A DNA stretch of 64,000 bases from Methanobacterium_D oryzae (GCF_050433505.1 NZ_JBNPXC010000002.1:62001-126000), one strand, 5' to 3'; counted from the first letter of the stretch, positions 36,849 to 46,220 are shown. Translations and numbers: made by a program. Notes: generated from the letters alone by a model not told the origin.

Positions 36849-38069
36849 TTATTTCTTTGTTGGAGTAGATGGAACTGCCTTTTCAGTTAAATAAGCCCCG
36901 TGGCTAATAGCTAAAAGAGCAATTATACCTTGAGATAATATTGGGAATTCTAAGTTATTTGGTGTTGCATCCATCATAGTCTTAAATATCAAAACGCTAT
37001 AAGCTACTACCACTATGATGGTGAAAAAGAACATTTGTACTTTAGCCATATCGATACGCCTGCAATCTGCTATTTCATCTCCAGTAAATATGTCAGTGAA
37101 TTTAGCTTGTTCTATTGTCTGATTAACACAAACTGTTCCTTCAGCTTTCATATTTCTTTCATCTAATTTCTTTTGATAATAGTCTTCCCTTTCTTGATCA
37201 ACTACCGTTAAATCTTTTTTTGTGCTAAGTATTAAGGGAGAACCAACAAGAGATGTAATACTAATGCCTATTATTGCCCAGAGCTGCCATGGTACGCCTA
37301 TGTCCAAAGCTTTTGCTAAATCAACTTGATTAGCGGTAGGATTAGTTACTCCTACTTTAATTGAGGCCAATGCCATTGCAAAGAATGCTGATAATATGAT
37401 TAGTGTCCATACTACGGTTTGAAACCTGGAAAGGCTCATCTGATTACGTTCGTCAACTAAAATTCTATTCCAATTACCTTTAGTATACCCTAAAAGAATA
37501 AAAAATCCAAGAAGAAGGACTAAAATTAACAGCCAGTTATAAGGTAATGGAATTAAATAACCAGAAATAACCATTAAAATAATTAAGACACTACCAATAG
37601 CTGCTGTTCTTTTGCTATGAGGATCGATCATTTTAGGTGGAACTTCTAGTTCTGGAGCTTCAATCAATAATGATTGAATTTTAGTTACAAGTTTTTCGAT
37701 ATCTTCATCATATGGTTTATTTGATTTTGTTGCTTCTGTAGAATCGATAATATTATCCGATTCTATAAAATTTAAATTTGATGGTTTAATATCTTCTAAT
37801 TTGAAAATTATTATTGTTTTCCCATAGTTTTTTGCCATTTCGACTTCTTTTGAAGTTAAAGGAGACTCATTTGATTTTAATGATAATATCAAAACAAATA
37901 TTTTAGTTTCCTTTATTGCATTAACAATAGAGGGACTCCATTCATTTTCAGGATCTTTATCTTTTGGAACCATCCAACTGTCTATTTTATTAACATCAAG
38001 GCTTTTACGTATACTATCAGCCACGTCTCTATTTGTTAAGTGGTGGCTGATATAAACATCTTGAGCCAA
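36849..38069 (-). CDS. TIR-domain protein with six transmembrane segments
   Basis: 406 residues. The N-terminal TIR domain (about 1-135) begins QDVYISHHLTNRDVADSI, has DSWMVPKDKDPENEWSPSIV and FVLILSLKSNESPLTSKEVE; the last Glu lies where TIR NADases carry the catalytic residue. About six membrane helices follow (near 155-172, 177-194, 218-238, 262-281, 346-365 and 379-395), with the conserved-looking NQMSLSRFQTVVWT between helices 2 and 3. The membrane part resembles a widespread uncharacterised bacterial domain. TIR plus membrane effector architecture suggests a role in phage defence or stress signalling. The 4-TM gene at 38313 lies upstream on the same strand. Confidence 0.8.
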   Translation of the reverse strand: MAQDVYISHHLTNRDVADSIRKSLDVNKIDSWMVPKDKDPENEWSPSIVNAIKETKIFVLILSLKSNESPLTSKEVEMAKNYGKTIIIFKLEDIKPSNLNFIESDNIIDSTEATKSNKPYDEDIEKLVTKIQSLLIEAPELEVPPKMIDPHSKRTAAIGSVLIILMVISGYLIPLPYNWLLILVLLLGFFILLGYTKGNWNRILVDERNQMSLSRFQTVVWTLIILSAFFAMALASIKVGVTNPTANQVDLAKALDIGVPWQLWAIIGISITSLVGSPLILSTKKDLTVVDQEREDYYQKKLDERNMKAEGTVCVNQTIEQAKFTDIFTGDEIADCRRIDMAKVQMFFFTIIVVVAYSVLIFKTMMDATPNNLEFPILSQGIIALLAISHGAYLTEKAVPSTPTKK

Positions 38070-38312
38070 TTTAATACCTCCTTTGTTTTGTTCCCTCCTT
38101 TAACATTTTATAAATGTTAAAATTTTAGGGATCAAATAGTTTATTATGTACTATCATACTATAATAAATTTATTTATGTTATTTGTGTATAAAGTCACAA
38201 TATAGTATAATTAGATATTAAAAATCATAAATAAAGGAATTAATGTTTAAAAAAATTTAATAGTTTTAACTTTATTATATTAAAATAACAATTTTATAGG
38301 CCGTTAAATTAT

Positions 38313-38897
38313 TCAACGTGCTTCAGCACAATATCTATAAAGTAAGAATAATCCCACTAAAATATAGAAAAAAGACAAACTATATCTAAAATAAATATTA
38401 GTTAAACCTTCAAAACCAATTATTTGGCCTGAAAAACATATTATTCCCAAAATACATCCTAGAAGTAAGAAAAATAGAATTAAAAATGATGCATAATCAA
38501 AGTGTTTATATGCTTCTCTTCTTGTTTTTTCTTTTTGTTTTTCAATGTCTTTTGGCATTCTTATCCACATTTCCCATCCTTTTAATTTATTATTAATAAT
38601 TATTCCTTTTTCCATTTCAGCTATATATTCTCCAATATTCAAAAGAGAATCCCTCTCTGAATCAAATAAAACCATAGATAATATAATTAAAGTGGGTAAT
38701 ATAAGAAACAAAGGATATATTTGAAACTGGAATGCAATACCTAACAATATTCCTATTCCTCCTATACCCAATCCAATAACTCTATACTGTCTTTCCATTT
38801 TTGCAAGAGCTTCTTCTCTTAAAGATTTATATTCTTCAATCAACAGTTCCCATTCTAGTTTATGAATATCTTTTGGTACTTTGTTTTCTTTAATCAT
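38313..38897 (-). CDS. Four-TM protein with cytoplasmic helical segments
   Basis: About 194 residues from ATG 38897, preceded by TAGTGAT. A charged helix (WELLIEEYKSLREEALAKME) leads to two membrane helices (about 42-60 and 63-80), then a long polar segment and two more helices (about 136-158 and 168-188). The plan of charged helix, paired TMs and polar linker is like SLATT-type membrane proteins found with defence genes, but I cannot confirm the family. It lies 243 bases upstream of the TIR gene on the same strand. Confidence 0.6.
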   Translation of the reverse strand: MIKENKVPKDIHKLEWELLIEEYKSLREEALAKMERQYRVIGLGIGGIGILLGIAFQFQIYPLFLILPTLIILSMVLFDSERDSLLNIGEYIAEMEKGIIINNKLKGWEMWIRMPKDIEKQKEKTRREAYKHFDYASFLILFFLLLGCILGIICFSGQIIGFEGLTNIYFRYSLSFFYILVGLFLLYRYCAEAR

Positions 38898-39094
38898 CAA
38901 TATCACTAACAATATTTTCCCATTGTAATAAATTTATTTTATTATTTATTACTAAAAAACCAAATACTTTATTAAAAAATAGCTATCCAAAAATTTGCAA
39001 TTTCAATAATTTATATAAATGAGATTCATGCAAGAGCTGAAGTTATAATTTTTATAAAAGAATTTATTAAATTAAAACGATAATATTATTGAAT

Positions 39095-39277
39095 ATGATA
39101 CCTTTTGACGTGCTATCTTCTATAATTGATGCGATAGGTAATTTTTTAACTGCATTAGTTAATGCAATACTTGCTGTAGGAGTCGGAGTGATTTATGGAA
39201 TTATTATCGCACTTATAATTGGCTTTATAGTGCTAGCGCTCGTTAGGGCAAGGGATCGGTTTCGTAAGAAAGATTAA
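39095..39277 (+). CDS. Small hydrophobic membrane protein
   Basis: 60 residues from ATG 39095 (TTG 39089 is also in frame). It is almost wholly hydrophobic (AIGNFLTALVNAILAVGVGV, then IIIALIIGFIVLALV) and ends in the basic RARDRFRKKD, so a hairpin of two helices with a cytoplasmic basic tail. A TATA-like TTTATATAAA lies about 85 bases upstream. No Shine-Dalgarno. Function unknown. Confidence 0.5.
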   Translation: MIPFDVLSSIIDAIGNFLTALVNAILAVGVGVIYGIIIALIIGFIVLALVRARDRFRKKD

Positions 39278-39282
39278 TTCAT

Positions 39283-39619
39283 TTAATTAATTAAAAAAAT
39301 AGTTTTATTCAGATTCAAGCTTTTTTGGTTTAATCTAGTTTTACATTGAGATAATTCTTTTTTGGTTTGTTCCAATCTGCTTATAGTTTTGTTTAAATCT
39401 ATTTTAAGCATTAAAGTCTTTATCCATAAATAAATGGTCAGTACAACGAGTACTATAATAATGATTATTAAGAGGCCTATAGTGATTCCTGCTGCAAATG
39501 TTGCCCAAAAAAGGTTGAATCCAAACAGCATAAGCTATGGCAGCTAAAAACAATATTACTGCTGCTATAATTAAGACAGTTTTTAATTTTTTTAAGCGGT
39601 CATCATGCATAAAAATCAT
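39283..39619 (-). pseudogene. Frameshifted two-TM coiled-coil membrane protein
   Basis: Two overlapping minus-strand frames read as one protein. The first (from 39619 or 39610) gives HDDRLKKLKTVLIIAAVILF and AIAYAVWIQP. After a run of six T the second frame gives WATFAAGITIGLLIIIIIVL and then a coiled coil, LNKTISRLEQTKKELSQC. Removing one T from CCTTTTTTGGG (about 39506-39516) joins them into a roughly 110-residue protein. It could be a real mutation, phase variation in the T tract or a sequencing error. It follows the DUF2769 gene by six bases, probably in one operon. Confidence 0.6.
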
Positions 39620-39624
39620 ATTCC

Positions 39625-40002
39625 TTAATCTCTACGCAAGTAGTAATCTCTAAGCATTTCATTAACACGTGTTACATCTTCATAATTTGATTTGCCAAAA
39701 GAACAGTGAATTGAAGATCCATCCAGACAAAAGTAACTTTCGGGACTTCCAGTTTCCAGATCATTTTCAAAATAAATAGAACAATCAGGACATCTACACT
39801 TTTCATTTCCATTCAAGTCATTGCACTCTTCCCTACCAGATGCACAGTGCAGCGCAGGGAAATTTTCAGGCTCAACCAGACCAGAACCTAATGCTTTCTC
39901 TTGAAGAAGTATCATCTTATCTTTTACACATTGACTTTCCTGCACCTTACACTTACTGCAGAGGCATTTTTCAATATTTTCTGGATTAAATTCAATTTCC
40001 AT
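39625..40002 (-). CDS. Cysteine-rich DUF2769 family protein
   Basis: 125 residues with two copies of a cysteine pattern: CLCSKCKVQESQC with HCASGREEC, then CRCPDCSIYFEN with YFCLDGSSIHC. The CxCxxC..CxxG arrangement is typical of DUF2769, common in methanogens and thought to bind metal or an iron-sulfur cluster. Function unknown. It is just upstream of the frameshifted TM gene (five-base gap). Confidence 0.75.
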   Translation of the reverse strand: MEIEFNPENIEKCLCSKCKVQESQCVKDKMILLQEKALGSGLVEPENFPALHCASGREECNDLNGNEKCRCPDCSIYFENDLETGSPESYFCLDGSSIHCSFGKSNYEDVTRVNEMLRDYYLRRD

Positions 40003-40164
40003 TACTTTCCACCTAAAAGATGTATTTGAAAGTTATTATGCATAATTTGATGAAATTTTAATTTAGAGATCTATGCTTTTTTTTTATTCGAATAAAAAGT
40101 TAAATTCTGATTCAATGATAACTCTTTTATCTTTTAGAAGCCTAGCTAATTTTTCCAATTTATC

Positions 40165-40287
40165 TTAACTATCAGATATTTCAGTTTCTTCGGATTGTTC
40201 TTCTGGTTTGTTCATCTCATTTATTGCCATCATTCTTCTTGTTCTTCTTCGAGCTCCTTCCCGTCCTAAAGGTCCTAAATCTGGCAT
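40165..40287 (-). CDS. 40-residue basic/acidic small protein
   Basis: A short frame, MPDLGPLGREGARRRTRRMM followed by an acidic tail rich in Glu and Ser, with an AAAGGAG Shine-Dalgarno ten bases before the ATG. The amphoteric composition (Arg-rich then Glu-rich) and good ribosome site support a real small gene. It could bind nucleic acid through the Arg cluster; that is inference. Confidence 0.5.
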   Translation of the reverse strand: MPDLGPLGREGARRRTRRMMAINEMNKPEEQSEETEISDS

Positions 40288-40469
40288 GTTATAACAACTC
40301 CTTTTTCTATACTATTATTATGGTTTTAATACTAAGTAATATTTTTGTAAACAGTAGAACAATATGATAATATCTATTAACACATTAAAGAAGAAAATAG
40401 TGCATATCTGATTTACACATCCTAAAAAAAAAGAAATTTTCAAACTTTTTTCTGAAGTATTTTTTGACC

Positions 40470-41702
40470 TCAACTCATAATCAGCCCACGGGTTATGGAG
40501 AAGGCGACCAATGCTGCCACGAAGATAGGAAGAGCATTAATCGGGGATATGCCAATAATTATGATGCCTATTGCTCCAAGTGCTATCGGAATAGGTACAA
40601 CTGCGGCGGGTACTGCGACTATCATGCAGCCCAATGCCAAACCTAGTGGAACTTGGGGGAAAATTAGATTGATGGCAGCCCCCAGACAAGAACCCACAAA
40701 TAAGAGTGGGAATATAGGACCACCAATAAAACCAAAGGATAATGCCCCGCTCAAAGCCAACAACTTAGCTAAAGCAAATATAACAAGGAGTAAGACTCCT
40801 ATTTCTGCAGCTTGCTGGGTAACGATAGACATTTCAGTGGTTCCGAGACCAATGGTTGAGGGTATTGCAACAGCCAACAAGCCTAACAGCAACCCTCCTA
40901 AAGTGCTGCGTATAATTGGCTTACTATTTAGGGGCTCAACCAGACGGTTAAGAATCTTGGTTAAGATCACAAAAATTAGAGCCACTGGAACAGCAAGGAT
41001 ACCCATTAGAACACTTGCCATCATGTGCCATAGTTTAAGATCAAAGGCAGGTGGTGACAAAATTCCTAGTAGTGATGAGAAATTAAACCCGTCTAATGCA
41101 TAAAAGAGACCAAAACCAATCACTGCAGCAAGTCCAGCAATTAAAAGAGTTCCGTAGTAGGTTATAGACTGGAAGTGGGTTGATTCCAGCAGCATCAAGA
41201 GCAGGGCAAACGGAGATGAAAACAGGCCAGCATAAGCACCTGAAACACTGCTCAAGACATTAGTTCTAGTTGTTTCTGAGTTCATTTTGTGCCTCTTGGA
41301 GACCCAGCTTCCCAAGCCCGCTGCTAGCATACCTGTGGGCACTTCAGGGCCAAGACTGAAACCACCAATTAGCGATATGAGTGATGCCAGGAGCGATGAA
41401 GGAACAGGTTTCGGGTCTAAATATCCTTTATCTATTGCATCGAATGCATTCATTTGTTGGGCAGAGGTATATCGATGGATTATGCCCACTAGCAAGCCAG
41501 CCAATGTCATGACACCCACCATCCACAATGGTCCAGAGAATGGTGACCAGTTATCTGTTAAATTGGGAAGGAAGAGGCCTTGGCCAAAATTCATCAGGGC
41601 AACAAAGGCAAATGCTCCTATCGCGCTTAATAACCCTAAAAATAATCCCCATGCCAAGCCCTTCCAATAATCTCTTGATCTTAAGTTAAAATCATCTGAC
41701 AT
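40470..41702 (-). CDS. ClC-family chloride channel/antiporter
   Basis: 410 residues with about ten or more membrane helices. GGFSLGPEVPTGMLAAGLGS corresponds to the GKEGP-type selectivity loop, with the gating position occupied by Glu in GPE, and GFIGGPIFPLLFVGSCLGAA to the GxFxP loop. It probably moves Cl- or another anion, perhaps with proton exchange. The codon use is richer in G and C than flanking genes, which hints at acquisition. AGAGGA precedes the ATG. There is no partner gene. Confidence 0.85.
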   Translation of the reverse strand: MSDDFNLRSRDYWKGLAWGLFLGLLSAIGAFAFVALMNFGQGLFLPNLTDNWSPFSGPLWMVGVMTLAGLLVGIIHRYTSAQQMNAFDAIDKGYLDPKPVPSSLLASLISLIGGFSLGPEVPTGMLAAGLGSWVSKRHKMNSETTRTNVLSSVSGAYAGLFSSPFALLLMLLESTHFQSITYYGTLLIAGLAAVIGFGLFYALDGFNFSSLLGILSPPAFDLKLWHMMASVLMGILAVPVALIFVILTKILNRLVEPLNSKPIIRSTLGGLLLGLLAVAIPSTIGLGTTEMSIVTQQAAEIGVLLLVIFALAKLLALSGALSFGFIGGPIFPLLFVGSCLGAAINLIFPQVPLGLALGCMIVAVPAAVVPIPIALGAIGIIIIGISPINALPIFVAALVAFSITRGLIMS

Positions 41703-42174
41703 ATAGATAAATCCTCTGCTTGTTTATAGGGTAACAGTAGATTACCATGGGATTAAGTTAAGCATGGCTCTACTCCCAATAGGATTATAATAATTTTGTT
41801 TTTAATATTATATATTGATATGTGATTACAAATGAAAAACTGTTTTGAAAATGAAATTTAGAACAGCTTTTTTTATTAGTATTCATCTTTTCCATAACTC
41901 AGTCTGTACTAAATAGCTACTTTTTCATGGCTTTCACTATATGCTTCCCAAACAGAAACACACAATTTAAAAATCATTTCGTCCATTTAAAACATTTAGA
42001 AGTATCAAAGTCGCCTAAAGCCCTAATATTGCCCTTGTTCTGGTAAATTGAATTTAAGCTACAGCTTTCGATATTTTCTTATTTTCATAGTGGGACTATG
42101 AACTAACAAACGCGAAAAAACTACAAGAATTCTAAACAAGTGGTAAACTAAGCATGAATAAATAAATGCTCTTT
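41703..42174. other. 470-base intergenic region without an intact gene
   Basis: No reading frame of note. Stretches such as 41880-42080 have somewhat higher complexity and may hold heavily decayed coding sequence, but I cannot identify it. Confidence 0.4.
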
Positions 42175-42819
42175 TTAAATGCTTAAATCAAAATAGGATA
42201 ATCCTATAAATATTCCTTCTAATCCTAGTAAAATAACTGAACCAAAGTAGATCATGGTTATGATAACCATAAAATAACCTGCTAAAATCAAATAACCATC
42301 ACATTCAAGGGTTCCAGCAGCTAGAAGAAAAACTCCAGAAGCAGGTAAAGTATTTGTTAGTGGAATAGGTAATGGAAAGATAAATAAGGTAGCACTTATA
42401 AGGAAAAAGAGTTTATTTATTTTAGGTATTAATGTTCCTTTGGTCATTATAAAAAGACGCGGTCTTACATACCTTTCAAGATAATTAAATATACGAGATG
42501 TAATATTTAACGCTTTAATTATGTTTTCTTTTGATATTTTGGTTTTCAAAAATCGAGTGGGAATTAAATTTTTATTAAATATTATACTGATGCTAAGTGT
42601 AAATATGATTAATCCAGCAATTATTCCAGTTCCAGGGATATATATGGGTATTAAGAAGGGTGCTGCAAGTAGCATGGATATTATTAACTTACCTGGTTCA
42701 CCCATTAAATTTAAAAACTCTTTTAAAGTTATATTATCTTCTGGGATTTTCCTATAAATTTTGGGCAGTACTTTAGAGTAACATTCATGATGCTTTAATT
42801 TTTCAGAATTTTTAGCCAT
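42175..42819 (-). CDS. ExoD-family membrane protein
   Basis: 214 residues with four or five hydrophobic helices. ITLKEFLNLMGEPGKLIISM, PFLIPIYIPGTGIIAGLIIF and FPLPIPLTNTLPASGVFLLA follow the ExoD pattern (exopolysaccharide synthesis ExoD, PF06055-like). The role of ExoD proteins outside rhizobia is unclear. No Shine-Dalgarno is seen before the ATG. Confidence 0.8.
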   Translation of the reverse strand: MAKNSEKLKHHECYSKVLPKIYRKIPEDNITLKEFLNLMGEPGKLIISMLLAAPFLIPIYIPGTGIIAGLIIFTLSISIIFNKNLIPTRFLKTKISKENIIKALNITSRIFNYLERYVRPRLFIMTKGTLIPKINKLFFLISATLFIFPLPIPLTNTLPASGVFLLAAGTLECDGYLILAGYFMVIITMIYFGSVILLGLEGIFIGLSYFDLSI

Positions 42820-42934
42820 ATACTATTAGTTTATAGTTATTTTTTATTAAATATTCTAAGAATATTTATTATTGGAATATTTAAAAGACTAAAAATTATG
42901 CCGTCATAATTAAAAACGCTTTAATTTTTGTCAT

Positions 42935-43207
42935 TTATAATTGGAATTCGTATAAATCAATGTGTTTTCTTGATATGAAGTATTTTCTCCATTTATGCAT
43001 TGATTCTGCATCAGCTATTGCATAAGCATCTGAACGGCCTAAATATCCATATTTTTCATTTTCTGTAGTTTCTTTAGCGTATACATTTATTAAGTATGCA
43101 GGGTCAAAATCTTCAGCTTGTATTTTTTGTATGTGTACTTCTACTTCATGATGTTTTTCTAATGTTTTTTCTACCATTTCTTTGAAATTATGGTCTATTA
43201 ATTTCAT
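42935..43207 (-). CDS. Small soluble protein of unknown function
   Basis: 90 residues from ATG 43207 (a GTG or ATG further upstream is possible). MKLIDHNFKEMVEKTLEKHH and EVEVHIQKIQAEDFD suggest an alpha/beta fold. No Shine-Dalgarno; a TATA-like TTTATACTT lies about 25 bases upstream, consistent with a leaderless mRNA. No family recognised. Confidence 0.55.
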   Translation of the reverse strand: MKLIDHNFKEMVEKTLEKHHEVEVHIQKIQAEDFDPAYLINVYAKETTENEKYGYLGRSDAYAIADAESMHKWRKYFISRKHIDLYEFQL

Positions 43208-43300
43208 GATGTATAATTTATATTTGTGCAAGTATAAAAATAGTATTAATTATATACAATAATTTATTACTAATAGAAATGGATTTAAGGAGCGGTATAA

Positions 43301-43459
43301 ATGGAAATACAACTACATAAAACCATAGATATTAGAATTAAGGACGTGAATAATTTTGAAGAAGCAGAAAGTAGAATTGATCAAGTTCTAGACAGTCTAA
43401 GGGCTGAAATAATGGAAGAAGTTGAAGACGTGATAACCAAAGAAGCCGAAAGTTGCTAA
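43301..43459 (+). CDS. 52-residue acidic small protein
   Basis: A short frame with AAGGAGCGG ending seven to eight bases before the ATG. It begins MEIQLHKTIDIRIKDVNNFE and continues into an acidic helix (EAESRIDQVLDSLRAEIMEE). Strand-then-helix composition and a strong ribosome site make it a likely gene. Function unknown. Confidence 0.6.
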   Translation: MEIQLHKTIDIRIKDVNNFEEAESRIDQVLDSLRAEIMEEVEDVITKEAESC

Positions 43460-43506
43460 AAATCAAGTATAAAAATTATTAATATTAAATGATTAAAAAA
43501 TAGGGC

Positions 43507-43890
43507 TTATCTAAACTTTTTAAGTAAACCAGTAGCCTCTTTCATCAAATCTTTCCCTGTATCTTTAAGGGATTCAATAGTTTCATCTATAGGATCATCA
43601 TGTGTTTTTTTATTTGAAACAGGCAGTCCGATTCTGGTTCCACAATCTGTACAGAATTTAGTGTTAACTGGATTTTTCTTAGAACATTTAGGGCAAATAA
43701 CTTCTTTTGGGGTTTCATCAACTTTTGCGCCGCATTCAGTGCAAAATTTTGTACCTTTAGGTAATTTTGAGGAACAACTGGGACATTTTAATTTTTCGGT
43801 TTCCGGTGATTCCATTTTACTGCCGCATTCAGTACAAAACTTTATATCTTCTTCCATTTGAGCTCCACAGTTTGAACATTCTATTGTCAT
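43507..43890 (-). CDS. Triple zinc-ribbon protein
   Basis: 127 residues with three zinc ribbons in tandem: CSNCGAQMEEDIKFCTECG, CPSCSSKLPKGTKFCTECG and CPKCSKKNPVNTKFCTDCG. Each has the CxxC-x(10-12)-CxxC pattern. The C-terminal third (ETIESLKDTGKDLMKEATGL) is an amphipathic helix. Such double-ribbon proteins are common in methanogens and may act as protein or nucleic acid adaptors. AGAGGT precedes the ATG. Confidence 0.75.
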   Translation of the reverse strand: MTIECSNCGAQMEEDIKFCTECGSKMESPETEKLKCPSCSSKLPKGTKFCTECGAKVDETPKEVICPKCSKKNPVNTKFCTDCGTRIGLPVSNKKTHDDPIDETIESLKDTGKDLMKEATGLLKKFR

Positions 43891-44303
43891 TAAAATACCT
43901 CTGATTTATTTTCAGTTTTTATTTGCTAATATGATACTAGTTTGGTCGCGCTTATTATTATGATTTATGATTAAAGATAAATAAAAAAGATTAAATTCGT
44001 GGTAAAGGTACTTCAAATAATTATCTGATGGCTTTATAGAGGAATTTTGATGATTATATCCTTAAAATATGAATTTATTTTATATATTAAAATGTGTAAG
44101 CTTTTGAAGCTATTTACAGGGAAATAAGAATACTAAAAAGATACTAGACAATTAAATGTCAGTTAATGCTCTTAAACTTAATCTTTAAATTATTGATTTT
44201 CTAGTGGTATTTTCTTTTTTGTTAGACTATTATTTTTTTAATCATAATTTTTTTATACAAATTAATACATAGGAAGTATAATGTATTACTTGGAGGTGAT
44301 AAT
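43891..44303. other. Intergenic region with the surface-protein promoter
   Basis: About 410 bases with no gene seen. Near the end, TTTTTTTATACA (about 44246-44257) is a plausible TATA box, followed by a 20-30 base leader and TGGAGGTGAT. Confidence 0.4.
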
Positions 44304-46046
44304 ATTAAGAAAATAGCATTATTGCTATTTGCTTTTGCAATTGCAATATGCCTTACGGGAGCAGTATCTGCAACAGATAGTGTAACAGATAAAAATTGCG
44401 ATACTAAATACCCGTGGGACAATAAATGTGATTGGAATGGCGAAGAAAAAAATGCATACGATCAAAAATGTGATAATCTAAATTATAAAAAAGACAATGC
44501 ACGCTATGAAGAACCAAAATGTGACACATGCGGAAACTATGGATATAAATGTAACTGCGATGAAGAAAGGAAATATGATGCATGTAGAAACACTGCAGAC
44601 GACTTAAAATGCGATGAAAAACCAATATGTGACACATGTAGAAACACTGTAGACAACTGTAAATGCGATGAAAAACCAAAATGCGTCACATGCAAAAATG
44701 CAACCATTGGTGACCGTGTCTGGAATGACTCAAACGCAAATGGAATACAAGATCAAAACGAAACCGGAATAGCAGGAATTACAGTAAACCTATGGACAAA
44801 CGTAAACAATGCACCTGGAAGCATAATAAAAACAACAACCACAAATGCTACTGGAAATTATGTATTCACAAACGTAGTCCCTGGTGCATACTGGCTACAG
44901 TTTTTAGTTCCAGATGCTCTTGGAGAATGGATATTCAGCCCACAGAACCAAGGAACAAATGATGCTTTAGACAGTGATGCAAATGCCACAGGTATTGCGG
45001 GACTAATATGCTTAGTCTGTGGTGAATGTGATCCTAACTGGGATGCTGGACTTTACCAAGCTGCTAAATTAGGCGACCGTGTCTGGAATGACTTAAACGC
45101 AAATGGTATACAGGATGCTGGTGAACCAGGAATAGCAGGAATTATAGTAAACTTATGGACAAGTGCCAATAACGCGCCTGTTAATATAGTAAAAACAACA
45201 ACTACAGATGCTAATGGAAATTATATATTTGCAAACGTAGTCCCTGGCGCTTACCAGCTTCAGTTTGTAGTTCCACAAGCATTTGGAGAATGGATATTTA
45301 CACTACAAAACCAAGGAACAGATGATACAATAGATAGTGATGCTGCTGCTAACGGTATCACAAGTGTTATAGGATTAGCAGCAGGAGAAGAAGACGTGAC
45401 ATGGGACGCTGGACTTTACCAATACGCCACATTAGGTAACCGTGTTTGGATGGAAATAACTAAAAACGGTCTTCAAGATGCAAACGAACCAGGCGTTGCC
45501 GGAGTAACAGTAAACTTATGGACAAATGTAAACAATGCGCCTGGAATCATAATAAAAACAACAACCACAGATGCTAACGGAAACTATCTATTCACCAATA
45601 TAGTTCCCGGTACATACTGGCTACAGTTTGTACTACCTAATGCAATTTCATCATGGATATTTGCACTACAAAATCAGGGAACAGATGATGCTATAGACAG
45701 TGACGCTGATGCTAATGGTATTGCTGGACCTATAGAATTAATATCTGGTGAAGTGGACTTAACATGGGATGCGGGGCTTGATCCTGGATCTGCTGCTGGT
45801 GGAGACGAAGAACCTACAGATGAAGAACCTAAAGATGGAGCTGCTGCTGGAGAAGAAATCATTCCTGAAGAAGTTGCAGCTGCTGGTGAAGAGGAAGCTC
45901 TCGAAGAAAATGTTGCTGCTGCAGGTGAACCGGAACAAGTATCTGCTGCTGAAGTAGGCATGCAAGAAACAGGGATACCAGTAAACTACCTAATACTTGC
46001 ATTATTAATGGTTTTAGGTGGATTATTTGGAGTTAAAAGGAAATAA
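44304..46046 (+). CDS. Secreted cell-surface protein with Cys-rich segment and three SdrD-B-like domains; apparent ATT start
   Basis: About 580 residues. The first standard start in frame (TTG 44322) falls inside a signal peptide. ATT at 44304 lies seven bases after a perfect GGAGGTGAT-type site (44293-44300) and gives KKIALLLFAFAIAIC ending GAVSA, a complete signal peptide. A Cys-rich region (about 25-130) repeats CDTC..N..CKCDEKP. Three SdrD-B-like beta-sandwich domains follow (each about 115 residues, opening GDRVWND or GNRVW and containing GNYVFTNVVPGAYWLQF). A Glu/Ala-rich stalk leads to METGIP-like MQETGIPVNYL, a membrane helix and KRK, resembling a sorting or anchor signal. It is probably an adhesin or cell-wall protein. 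Confidence 0.8.
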   Translation: MKKIALLLFAFAIAICLTGAVSATDSVTDKNCDTKYPWDNKCDWNGEEKNAYDQKCDNLNYKKDNARYEEPKCDTCGNYGYKCNCDEERKYDACRNTADDLKCDEKPICDTCRNTVDNCKCDEKPKCVTCKNATIGDRVWNDSNANGIQDQNETGIAGITVNLWTNVNNAPGSIIKTTTTNATGNYVFTNVVPGAYWLQFLVPDALGEWIFSPQNQGTNDALDSDANATGIAGLICLVCGECDPNWDAGLYQAAKLGDRVWNDLNANGIQDAGEPGIAGIIVNLWTSANNAPVNIVKTTTTDANGNYIFANVVPGAYQLQFVVPQAFGEWIFTLQNQGTDDTIDSDAAANGITSVIGLAAGEEDVTWDAGLYQYATLGNRVWMEITKNGLQDANEPGVAGVTVNLWTNVNNAPGIIIKTTTTDANGNYLFTNIVPGTYWLQFVLPNAISSWIFALQNQGTDDAIDSDADANGIAGPIELISGEVDLTWDAGLDPGSAAGGDEEPTDEEPKDGAAAGEEIIPEEVAAAGEEEALEENVAAAGEPEQVSAAEVGMQETGIPVNYLILALLMVLGGLFGVKRK

Positions 46047-46220
46047 TTTTTTCCTTTTTTCTTTTTATTTTGAAACAAAATTAATTTTATTAACTCCCTA
46101 AAATTATAAGATATTTATTTTACTCAAAAAATAAAACATTAAATATTTCTAATAAGATTATTATAAGCTTTAATAACTTTAGGAAAATTATTCAATATAA
46201 AAATTAAAAATAATAGGTAT

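Noticed and set aside
40495..41103. Long plus-strand frame of 202 codons opposite the ClC gene
   Set aside because: Composition is typical of an antisense shadow of a membrane protein, with no ribosome site, while the minus strand has clear ClC motifs.
41880..42090. Possible decayed IS4-type transposase on the minus strand (reads FTRTRAILG then a stop)
   Set aside because: Only a few residues resemble the IS4 start (FTR.R), several stops intervene and no terminal inverted repeats or target duplications are visible.
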